Positions 48,723 to 58,971 of a stretch of DNA of 64,000 nucleotides are shown here, piece by piece. Source of the DNA: Ramazzottius varieornatus (taxonomy: Eukaryota > Tardigrada > Eutardigrada > Parachela > Ramazzottiidae); the NCBI GenBank assembly GCA_001949185.1, contig BDGG01000001.1, forward strand, positions 8,873,511-8,937,510, read 5' to 3'. Both the position numbers and the translations under genes were made by a program. How positions within the stretch are numbered: the stretch's first letter is position 1; every line of letters starts with the position of its first letter. The notes beneath the pieces were generated by a model that searched no databases, was not told where the DNA came from, and saw only the letters and a list, made by a program, of their open reading frames with translations.

Positions 48723-51027
48723 ATGTCCAGTACATCATCAGAGTCCAGCTTCGAGGAGCAGGAGGAGAACACCGTGGCCAATGTGGCTGTCTTGAACAAG
48801 TATAAACTTGCCGGGGAGCTTGCAAACAGTAAGTACACCTTTTATCCACCTCGTAGCAATTCCTTTCAGTTGAGGCAATTTGAAATTTCCAATCGTTCAT
48901 ATGGATATGTGAAATATCTGCCGGAAATGCGATAAATATTCTTGGTGTACGCTGCGCCAAGATGCTGGGTTTTAGCATCGAGTGCGGTGGCTGATTCATT
49001 GATTTTATGTTGCAGAGGTGGTCAAAGTGGTTATTGAGAAATGCGTCGAAGGACAGTCCGTACGGGAGCTGTGTTTGCTGGCCGACAACATGATTTCATC
49101 GGAAACGGCTTTGATCTTTAAGAAAGAGAAGGACTTAAGGAAAGGTAGGTAGATGGTTCCGTGGGGAAAACTGTGTTTGATAGGGGAGAATGAGTCAAAT
49201 GAGGGAAGATTGCATTTTAGGTGTGGCGTTTCCAACCTGCATATCCGTCAACAACTGCGTCTGCCATTTTTCCCCTCTCAAAAGCGATCCTGATTATCTG
49301 CTGAAGACGGACGATTTGGTCAAGATGTAGGGTAGCGGGTTATCAGTTCTGTCAGATGAGATTGCCGATCCAACAAGTCTTCCTTTCCTGCCTTTCAGTG
49401 ATTTAGCGGTGCACATTGATGGCTACATTGCCAGTATCGCCTTCACACACCTGGTTGGCGTCTCCAAGGTAAGACATCTGTTAGTTACCGTTCCGTTCCT
49501 CTCTTTATGCAAACGTTGGCATCGCTTTGCCTTTTGTGTGTTCGTAGGAGAAGCCGGCCAGCGGAAGGAAGGCCGATGTGGTTCGAGCAGCCTATACAGC
49601 CTTGGACGCTGCCATGAGAGTCATGAAAGGCGGAGTCGAGGTAACACCATGGCTTTGTGCCTCCTCTTTTTGTGCGATGTAGATTCGGGCTAAACTCGTT
49701 ATGTGCCTCGAATTTGCTCTTGTTGGAGTGAAGGTTTTCCTTGTAGAATTTTAGAGTGACGGATGTGATCCAGAAGGCTGCCGAGTCTTATCAATGCAAA
49801 CCCATTGAAGGCATGCTTTCACACCAGCTCTACCGAAATCAGTTCGAAGGCAAGAAGAGCATCATTCAGAACCCCAACGAGGCTCAGAAGTATGTTTCCC
49901 CATTTAGGCTCCTGTAAAGGATAAGTGTCTTGATTCTTTTCGTCACAGGAGGGAACACGAGAAGGCCGAGTTTGACGTCAATGAAGTCTACGCACTGGAC
50001 ATCCTGATAAGCACCGGCGAGGGCAAAGCCAAGGAGCTGACTGCTCGCACCACCATCTACCGAAAGACCGACTCTGCCTACATGCTGAAGATGAAGACGT
50101 CTCGAGGTGCGCAGTCTGAACATTTCGGTCAAGATGGGAGAAGAATTAACAAGTCGGCTTTCGTGTTTAGCATTCTTCTCCGAAGTGACACAGAAGTATG
50201 ACAATATGGCGTTCAACCTGCGTAACTTTGAAGATGAAAAGCGAGCGCGACTAGGGATTGCTGAATGCTCGAACCATGGCCTCTTGACGCCCTTCCCGGT
50301 TTTGTATGAGAAAGAAGGTGAATATGTGGCCCAGTTCAAGTTCACAGTGGCCATCACAGCCACCGGTCTTCAGCGCATCACTAGCATTCCTCTCGACACG
50401 GACCTCTACAAGTCCCAACACAAAGTCTCCGACGCTGACCTCAAGGTACTCGTTCAGTATACCCCCCTAACGCAAAGGGGGAAAAATGGAAATTTGCAAG
50501 CTGGTAAACGAACTCGACCAAATCGTTTTTGCAAGTCGCGCACGCTCGCGGTGAATAACACTATGATGGTACGCCACTTGGGACTGAAAACTAGATCGTT
50601 TCCCCCAAGTGCCGCACTTTTACAGTCTCATTTACTGAACGCGTACGCCACTTGGAAAACGGATCTTGACTAGTCCAATTGTTCTCCCAAGTAGCGAACG
50701 TTGTTAGTGTCATTGGCTGGAAGCGTGCGCCACGCGTGCAAACAAGCATGTTGAGTCTGTTTGCCGAGTTCCGAGTTTTTTTGGATTGTGAAGTTGGAAG
50801 ATAACTTCGGCTTGATGTTGTTGCAGGAAGCTCTGAGCGGAGGAACGAAGACGAACAAGAAGAAGAAGGCCAAAGCGAAGAAGGCAGCGGGTGATGCAGC
50901 TAATGCCATGCTGGGTCTCAAGATAGAGGATGGAGCTGAAGCGGCAGAGAACTCAAAGTCCAGCAAGGAACAGAGTAACAGTACAGCGGCAGAAGAGGAA
51001 AGCACCACTCAAATTCGGAATGGTTAA
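48723..51027 (+). CDS. PA2G4: Proliferation-associated protein 2G4 (EBP1)
   Basis: PA2G4/EBP1 has a methionine aminopeptidase fold without peptidase activity; it binds ribosomes and RNA and controls growth. Nine exons: 48723-48828, 49016-49144, 49221-49326, 49399-49468, 49548-49640, 49747-49889, 49949-50106, 50171-50445 and 50827-51027 (426 residues, phase closed; human 394). Conserved: [22 protein letters not shown] split over the first exon end, [65 protein letters not shown], and the Lys-rich tail [13 protein letters not shown]. The C-terminus has an extra acidic, Ser/Glu-rich segment. Intron 8 carries three hairpin elements. Confidence 0.96.
50500..50765. repeat. Palindromic hairpin element, three units
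   Basis: Three tandem units in PA2G4 intron 8, starting gtaaacgaactcgaccaaat and ending gcatgttgagtctgtttgcc. Confidence 0.88.
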
Positions 51028-51897
51028 TTAGATTAATTTCAACGATTGTTAACTTTGTTTTCTTCTCTCCGTTGTCTGGGTATGTTTGTCGACCGACAAA
51101 TGAGACTGGCTTTCCTCGCTGAGCCTCAAGTATTTTCTACTTGTTTTTAGAGAGGACAAAACCGATACCATTGCTGATCCTCACAAGTGTTACGTCGTCC
51201 CAGTAAAGGCTGGTTTGGTTTTGTATGGCAAGTGCAACAGGTTATCAGTTTTCACACGGTTTTGAAACTTCTGTATTGCGGCTATGGCCGGTCCTGCGAC
51301 AGAATGGATGGTTAGGGAAGAATGGCAGTTCTAGATAGACAATACTACCAGCTAAATGGATGACTGGATGGTCGATCATGTCGGCCATGGTCTGATCCAG
51401 TCGCATGTCAACCCGCGACAAGTCCACATCTTGCGGACTTGCACCAGTGTTTTCCTGGCAGTACGGCTGTTTCGACAGAGACGGATGGGCGGTGTTGCTT
51501 CGTATCCTTCCAAGACGGCTTCCCGTATGCCACTTGTTACCCAACTGATCTCTTAGCTATCTAGCAAATGCTTGATGGTGCGCTGGCTTAAGTCGACCGC
51601 CAGCTGTGGATGATGTTGGGAAAGAGCTTGGGTATGTGCCCGAAATTTCTCCAGGACCAGGAATTAACAGGCGCGTTTGGGATTGGCGGTAATGGCGAAT
51701 CAAGAGTCCACTGCAATCAATTTTGGAGGGAGTTGTAAGGATTGCAGTTGGCATATTCGCAATTTAAGCATTGCCCTTCACTAACTAAACTGTCTAAAAA
51801 GTAAAACACGCTTTATCACGCAGTATCTCTTCCAGTCCTCCCACTTTCGTCATCTGGGCTGCCAAAGCCGTCATCCGGGTCAGACCAAGGTGTAGGG
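51028..51897. other. Spacer PA2G4 to ALKBH4-PDXK
   Basis: A minus-strand stretch at about 51350-51760 has gene-like pieces in two frames (LVLEKFRAHTQALSQHHPQL; IREAVLEGYEATPPIRL), but they do not join into one reading frame. It could be a small minus gene or a pseudogene. Nothing else recognised. Confidence 0.35.
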
Positions 51898-54516
51898 ATG
51901 TCACTGACGAACGTGTCCGGTTGTGGGGAGAGGCAATCGATGCCTAAATCATGCGCTTGTCGCGGCATCCGTCGCTGCGCTGTTTGTAAGCACCTCGCCA
52001 GATCGGCATTCCCACCGGAAGCACAACTCGTCTTTGCCGATGCTCGCCGCTTCGGCGATCTTCGTGCTGCTACGAACCCTTCTTCTGGTGACGGACAGAA
52101 GGTACGGGAAGATTTGCTGCTCCCAAAGTCAGTTGTAATATGCACTGTACACTTTGTGTACTGGTGTCAACATAATTAAGTGTGTAACTGCAGGATACAT
52201 CTGATGCTCAACCGGAAGTTAAGTTCTACGATTACTGCTTCCGCTGCCAGCATGCCTTCCCTGCGAGCCAAACGACTACAGAGATCCAAAGGAAAGAAAA
52301 CAGCATGGCGGCTGCCTTTCGAGCGTATTCCGCGAGCTCTGTGGAGTGTGGAGAGGAACATGCGGGCGACCCAGCGAAGACCAATGCTTTCCCTCTCGGC
52401 CAGATTTTCTTAACATCCGACTTCATCACCGCAGCCGAAGAACAAGAACTGATGAAACAGATCGACGAACGCTTCTGGGTACCTTCGCAATCCGGAAGAA
52501 GGAAACAGGTGCATTTCGCTTATGTCATTGAAGAGCTGGGTGAACAACCTCGACCGAATTGTTTTGCAAGCGGCGCACGTTGTCTCTGTTATGGGCTGGA
52601 CACGTGCGCCACTTGACAGTACGATCAGCGGGAGTTTGCTTGCTCACTTACTTCTCGGTGTAATTTTGATGGACTCTTCAGTCATTAACACTTTCCGATA
52701 TGGGAACATTCAGGATTATGGACCGAAAGTGAATTTCAAGCGGCGGAAAGTTCAGCTAGTCAAAGAATTCTGCGGTCTGCCCGACTACTCGTCCTCCTTA
52801 CTCTGCCGAATGCTGACCCACCCCCAACTGCGTGACTTCCAGTGTGTCGAATTGTGCAACCTGGAATACGTCCCTGAGCGCGCTTCGTCCATCGACGCGC
52901 ATATCGACGACGAATGGTTATGGGGCGAACGGCTGGTCACCATCAACCTCGGTGACGATACCTACCTGACACTCTCTCCACTTCAACCCAAAGCCTTCTT
53001 CCCCATACCTGCCGTCCGAGTAGCCCTCCCGCGGCGTTCCCTCTTCGTCATGGCTGGTGAGGCCCGCCATCAATGGCAGCATGCCATTCACCCGGAAGAC
53101 ATCCACAGCCGACGCATCGCCATGACTTTTAGGGAACTGTCGGCCGAGTTTCTGACCGGTGCGCAAAGTGATATGGGCCGAGCCATTCTGCGCACCGCCC
53201 AGAGTTTCACCGGTGATGTTGTTCGAAGCCACCCTGACCGAGTCTTACCTACACCGAGTTTGTCTTTGCACGGTGAAAAAAGCGAGCCAGAAGAGAGTTT
53301 CCGAGTTTTGTCAATACAAAGTCACGTCGTTTCCGGTTACGTCGGCAATCGTGCCGCCGTCTTTCCTTTACAACTTTTAGGCTTCGATGTTGATGTCATC
53401 AACACAGTGCAGTTTAGTAATCATACGGCGTATCCTGTGGTGGGTGGAACGACGCTGGAAGCCAGTCAGTTGGCGGACATTTTCGCCGGTCTCTTTGCCA
53501 ACAATCTAGCTGAGACATACACACACCTCCTGACCGGCTTCATTCCCAACCAGCAGCTGCTGCAACAGGTGGCCGTCATGGCCAAAAAGCTGAAAGAGCT
53601 GAACCCGTCGTTGGTCTATGTCTGTGATCCGGTGATGGGTGATGAAGGCCAACTGTATGTGGCCCAAGAGGTCCTGCAAGTGTACAAGGAAGAGATACTG
53701 CCCTTGGTGGATATTGTGACGCCTAATCAGTTCGAGATGGAACTGCTGACTGGAATGAAGATTGGCAGTGAAAAAGAAGCCTTACAAGCTATGAAGTTAC
53801 TGTACCGGAAGTACAAAAGTGACATGACGGTTGTCATATCTAGCTCACAAGTTAGTCCCGGTTCTTTGTCGGCCTTCGGCTGTGACAGCGAGTCTTCACT
53901 TCCTTTCACCATACAGGTATACTCACCACCACCGATATCAACGAAAACCTATCGCCAAAATCAATGAATATTCTAACCTAATTTAATGAACATTTTGCCT
54001 GTTGCCGAAAACTAAAGTCTGGGAGCTGGAAATGAAATATATGATGTTGGACAAGATGGATTTGTCAAGTGGCGCAGGCTTGCAGCCAGTAACGCCGGAA
54101 ACTTGCGCCACCTGGGGCGAACAATGTCGTGTTGACTTTGTCGGGCTGCCATTAGCTTAGTATTCTCGTCTGAATTCCTTTCTGCTGGCTATCGTTGAAG
54201 ACTTTGGTCTATGTGCTGATGCGTGTTTCAGCGGATTTCTTTGTAGGTGCCACGCATTGATGCCTACTTTACGGGAGCCGGTGACCTGTTTGCGGCGCTG
54301 TTATTGGCCTGGATAGCGCGGACCAAGGATGTTGGGTTAGCCTGTCAACGAAGCATGTCAACGCTGCAAGCTGTCCTCCAACGTACGCTGTTGCATCATC
54401 AACAGAACTGTCCCGACAAAGACTCCAAACCTTGTTTTCGCCACATGGAACTGCGTTTGATACAAAGTAAGCATGATATTTTATCTCCTAAAGCACTGTC
54501 ACCTTTTTCAGCATGA
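51898..54516 (+). CDS. ALKBH4-pyridoxal kinase fusion protein
   Basis: Four exons: 51898-52101, 52194-52508, 52714-53916 and 54247-54516 (663 residues, phase closed). Residues 1 to ~345 match ALKBH4, an Fe(II)/2-oxoglutarate dioxygenase: the N-terminal CACRGIRRCAVC, SQSGRRKQDYGPKVNF, the iron-binding HxD in SSIDAHIDDEWLWGERL, and RHQWQHAIH with the distal His. Residues ~368-663 match pyridoxal kinase (makes pyridoxal 5'-phosphate): RVLSIQSHVVSGYVGNRAA, VQFSNHTAYP, LVYVCDPVMGDEGQLYV, VDIVTPNQFEMELLTG, and FTGAGDLFAALLLAW with the catalytic Asp. The junction (about 53173-53301) lies inside one exon with no stop and no ATG directly before the kinase. Fusion or an unusual start are the options. 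Hairpin elements lie in introns 2 and 3. Confidence 0.88.
52545..52640. repeat. Palindromic hairpin element
   Basis: One unit in intron 2 of the ALKBH4-PDXK gene (acctcgaccgaattgttttg, caagcggcgcacg, loop, acgtgcgccacttg). Confidence 0.88.
54043..54140. repeat. Palindromic hairpin element
   Basis: One unit in intron 3 of the ALKBH4-PDXK gene (gtcaagtggcgcaggcttgc / aacttgcgccacctggg). Confidence 0.85.
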
Positions 54517-55740
54517 CGAATATTAACAGAGTTTTACCGGCTTGTTCTTTCTCTAATTTCATCGATTGCGCCCGGACATATGCCATGCCGCTTAGATTGA
54601 GTTTTTTTTCCTGTAGCAAACTAGCATACGATAGTGAAGAGCTGTAAAGCGACCACAGTTCAGTGTTGTATCAGTTCCTGAACTGGAACGCTATAATGTC
54701 AGTTCTTTCATCAGTTCTTATTCCAGTTCCGGAACTGGAATAGGAACTGAAATGCTTTTCGAGGAACTGGAACTGAAATTAAAAGAACTGAAATGAAGAA
54801 CCTGGAACTGGAATAGGAACTGGAACTCGATTTTTGGAAGATCCGGAACTGCAATTACGGATCTGAATTCCAGTTCCTGCCGCATTGACCGAACGCCAGA
54901 TCAGAGGTAGCTTTGTGACTCAGCTACCGACGTAAAGTCTAAAGTTCTCCACATTCGGGAAGCGCGCATTCCTTCTCACACCTCGCTTAATCGGGATCCT
55001 CGGATGTTTTACTCTGTCTCAGCGATAATCATGGGTAAATATGGCGGAACTTTAACGACCCTATTTCAGTTCTTTGATTTCAGTTCCCGTTCCGGAACTG
55101 GAACTGGAATAGGAACTGCCATCTCTGCCAGAACGGGAACTGAAATCAAAAGAACTGAAATACTAATTCCGGAACTGGAATTGGAACAGGAACTGAAACT
55201 CCTACGACCGAGGAACTGGAATGGGAACTGAAATCCCAAAACAGGAACTGATACAACACGACTACAGTTGTAAGTGGTTAGGCAACTGAAGAAATTGGGC
55301 CCTAGTTCCGCGTAGGCTGCTTGCCAGCATAGCAGCAAGTTGCCCACGAAATTCCCCGCTGGAAGGGTGTCCTGGTTCAACTCAGCAAAAGCCGCCAGCT
55401 TGAGGTGGAGACGAAGTTGCCCCGTGTCAGCATGGATAAACACGCTTGCTCTCTGAAAAGGGTAGGGATAAGCTCACGTGCTCACTTGGCGGGTCGGTCG
55501 ACTGTTTCCAAAACCTGTCGTATATGGATGTTTCGAGTACTTCCAGGTACCACTTGTAGTGCCAAAAGTTTGGACAGGCTGGTGAGTGGTGAATTCTGCC
55601 TGCTCAGGAACGTGACCACAAAGGTTGGCAGATCGTGGTCAGAAATATAAAAGGTGGACATGCCTGGAGGATGGTTAGTCGGGACGGTAAGGTTAGTCTT
55701 TAGCATTCGGACAAGGAGAAGTTATTCTTTGATATTTAGG
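54517..55740. other. Intergenic region with a GGAACTG-rich element
   Basis: Contains the 597-bp inverted-repeat element at 54663-55259, then unique sequence and the DNase I promoter. tatttaggATGGCC marks the DNase start. No gene recognised. Confidence 0.5.
54663..55259. mobile_element. Foldback-like element built of GGAACTG/CAGTTCC words
   Basis: A 597-base block bounded by perfect 18-bp terminal inverted repeats, gtgttgtatcagttcctg (54663-54680) and caggaactgatacaacac (55242-55259). Both flanks are filled with degenerate GGAACTGGAACTGAAAT units in both orientations; a non-repetitive centre lies at about 54880-55060. No ORF of use. It looks like a non-autonomous foldback or MITE-type transposon unrelated to the CAAGTGGCGCACG hairpin family. 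Confidence 0.65.
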
Positions 55741-57991
55741 ATGGCCATCCTTCAGGTTGTCTCTTTAGCGCTTGTCTGCATTGCAGTACAAGCTGCTCCA
55801 CCGGCAGGAGGCCCTGGCCAAGTTTGGGCCGACAAACTGGCCGAAGGACAAGCTCGTCCCTTCTGGGCCGCCCTCAAGGAAAAGCTGGGCACTCTCAACT
55901 TGGCAGGTGGCAACCGATTACCCGCTGCTGGTCCAAATGCATGGCACAGTGGTCGACCCTTGTGGTTCAACCACCATCGTCCCGGACAACACGGCCCAGG
56001 AGGCAAGCCAGAGGGTCCGGGAAAGAAGCCGGAGGGTCCGGCAAAGAAGCCTGAGGGTCCGGCAAAGAAACCAGAGGGTCTTGCAGGCGACAAGCCCGAG
56101 AGTCCAGCAAAGAAGCCGGAAGGTCCAGCTGGCAGACCGGAGGGTCCAGCAGGCGGCAAACCGGAGGGTCCAGAAGCCTCGGCAGGTGACGCGCAAGTTG
56201 CGGAGGAAGGCGCAGCTGCTGACGCTGGCAACGACGAGCCCATGCCATCTCCCGCCAACGAAAAGCCCAGCGACAACAGCGAAGCCGCTCCATTACCCGC
56301 CCAAGCTCCAAGCGAACCAGCCAACAGTGGAGGCAGTGACGGACCCCAGCAGCAAGCAGGACAAGGTGGACGAGGTCCACAGGGTGACAATAAGCAGCCA
56401 GGCGCAGAAGGCCGTCCCGACGCTGATAAACCAGCTGCACGCCCTGTTCAAGCTCCAACTATACCCAGCGACGGACCACAACACCGACCTGGCCAGCCTC
56501 CTCGCCCCGAAGGTCACGGAGGGCCGCACGGCCCCAAGAAGGAACAAGGAGCAGCAGGCGCCGCCGCCTCGCAAGCTGCCCGTCACCCCTTCGGTTTCGG
56601 ACCACCCGTCATCAAGCACATCAACTCGCCCGAAGAAGCGGGCGCTCAGCCTGTTGCTCCCCAAAAGCAGCACCGATGGGCCAAGAAGTCCACAGCCGCA
56701 CCCACCACCGCAGCGCCACCGGCACCAGCACCAGCCCTGGTGACTAAGGCCGCTGCAGCTGCTCCTGCTGCTGGTAAAGGCAGTCCTCTGCGCATCTGCA
56801 CCTGGAACATTTTCCGATTTGGCATGTCCAAGTTTGCTGCCGAACCTATGGCCACCTTCAAAAAGGCCTACGGAAAGGATAAGCTGGAAATGATTACCGA
56901 GGTAATTCTACCGAACCAAAGGCGCTTGCGCCACTACCTGAAAATCTAATAAATTATTTGACTTTCATTCTGTTTTGTTTTTCTGCAGCAAGTTCAGAAT
57001 GCCGACATTATCGCCATCCAAGAATACTTTGATACCACCGAAGCTCATGAAGTTATGATGGTGGTGACGGACTACTTGAACAAGACGACGGGAAGCAAGT
57101 GGGGCATGTCGGTGGGCCCTCGAGTCGGTCGCGGCTCAAAGGAACAATACGTCTTTCTCTACAGGTAATGGCTGATACTGGTTGTTGTCTCCGGTCTATA
57201 GCTTCGTGCCTTTTTCTCAGAACGGAACTGGCCAGCGTGATGAAGGAGGCCGTGGCTCCCGAACCGGCGGAAAGCAAGGACCCCTACAGCCGCGAGCCCT
57301 GGTTCACCCAGTTCAAGATCAGCAAGCCCGGCTTCAGCCTGCCCACCCTTACCTTGGGCACTATCCACACCGAGCCCGAGTTTGCCGTCCGAGAGATGAA
57401 CGCCTTGGACGTTTACACTTGGCCTTGGGCCGAGTCCACCTTCGGCACCAAGGTATGGTCTGACGCTGCTTACTATATGGTATAATATCTGGTATCGTCA
57501 CCTTGTTTGGGTTGTAGGACGTCATGGTTCTGGGCGACTATAATGCCGACTGCCAGTATGTCCGCAAGTCCGACTGGGACAGCATCACGCTCTTCACCAA
57601 GAAAGACTACACCTGGTTTATCCCCACTGGCACCGACACCGCTGCCATGAGCTCCGAATGCACCTTTGACCGGTTAGTTCATCTCCTTCATCCTTCATGC
57701 AGGCTTGTTCAATGCTCTGTCTGCTGTCTTTTTGCCAGTGCGGTGACCCGAAGCCCCAAAATCCAAGCTTCCTTTGTACCTGGCTCCCTCAAAGTCTTGG
57801 ACTTTGTCTCTCAGTACAAGATCCCAGTGGCTACGGTAAGTACAGGGGGAACTAGGCTATCCATAGCCCAGTTCGTGCAGTATGTACATGGGTATGCATC
57901 AAACAAAACAGAGCCACCGCTTATCACCGGTCCCATTTTTCAGGCGCGCCAACTCAGTGATCATTTCCCTGTCTGCATGGAGTTCAAGTAG
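55741..57991 (+). CDS. Secreted DNase I-family nuclease with long Pro/Gly/Lys repeat arm
   Basis: DNase I cleaves extracellular double-stranded DNA using Ca/Mg and paired His. Six exons: 55741-56901, 56989-57164, 57221-57452, 57518-57672, 57739-57835 and 57944-57991 (622 residues, phase closed). A signal peptide (MAILQVVSLALVCIAVQA) is followed by about 320 residues of low complexity, including ~9 imperfect KKPEGPA units (about 85-145) and Pro/Gln/Gly-rich sequence. The C-terminal ~260 residues are the nuclease: RICTWNIFRFG, IIAIQEYFD (Glu), TLGTIHTEP (His), VLGDYNADC (Asp), SSECTFDR (Cys pair) and QLSDHFPVCMEF (second His). All catalytic positions are present, so it should be active. Usual DNase I proteins have no such N-terminal arm. 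Confidence 0.9.
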
Positions 57992-58971
57992 AGACTGTCC
58001 ACAATGACCGATGATGCCACCATGCACATTTACATTTTTATAGCCGGTGAGGGTATCAAATAGCATCCCCGGAGATGCTAACGACCTACGTGTTTCCGCT
58101 TCTCTAATAGCTGATCCGTAATGACTTCCTCCTTGTCAAAACAATCTCAGCAGTAATCTGCCCATCTCCATAGCAAAATAGGTCCAAAGGCTGTCTGACA
58201 GAATTGTTCAGCAGAACGATTCCCAGTTCCTGGACGCCGAGGGCCAGCCCAAACCAGACATATACATACATGAAACGAACCCTGGGCAACACGAATCTAA
58301 GGTCAAAGACGAGTTATGACCACAGGTCAAAAAGCTCGGAGGAGCGAACTGAAAGTGCCGAAAACAGCGGCCTGATACGTTGTTCGCAGTCGTTAGTAAT
58401 CAAGTAATCAAACACCAAAAGTCATGAGTCAAAAACGCATGCAGGAGGCGTCTTCGACTGAGGTGACTTGTTGACGGCAACACAGCCCCGTGACACCCCT
58501 GTATTTATCGCATTTTAAGTCCAAATCTTTTCCGCCCTTCGTTCTTGCTTCATTAGCGCAGCAGAATGCAGCAAACTGAACCTGCGGTAGAGTTCGATAT
58601 TTCAAACAACTTGATGTCATGAAAGGCCCATTGCGAGCGAGCAACACTTGGGAAGCATTCCCGTATGGAGATACCCATCTGCTGGCTGAATAAAATATAA
58701 CGGCTCACGTGATCGACAAGTCACAAAAAGGATGTGACGGCAACGTGGCTCGGCTATGTGGCACCGTCTAACGGTTACTGAGCAGTTTATCGTGCCTAGA
58801 AAATTTCTTGACCAGTGGCCAATGCAGGACGAAAGAGCCAACCGGAATATAAAAATATCTAGGGCAATGAAATAAACGGCACAAAAACCGCAAGTGTGAA
58901 AGATGCGTATTTATCATGAGAGGTGATGAATATTTTGAGATGAATGATTTCCGGCTGAGGAAGGTCAGCTC
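57992..58971. other. Convergent intergenic spacer
   Basis: Between the DNase I gene (+) and the mucin-like gene (-). Unique sequence; no gene, hairpin or CRE seen. Confidence 0.45.

Noticed and set aside
51245-51760. A possible small minus-strand gene
   Set aside because: Plausible peptides appear in two frames but no splice combination joins them; left as spacer.
55752-56390. A 212-codon minus-strand ORF rich in Pro/Gly/Ser
   Set aside because: Antisense of the repetitive DNase I arm; composition is inherited from the repeat.
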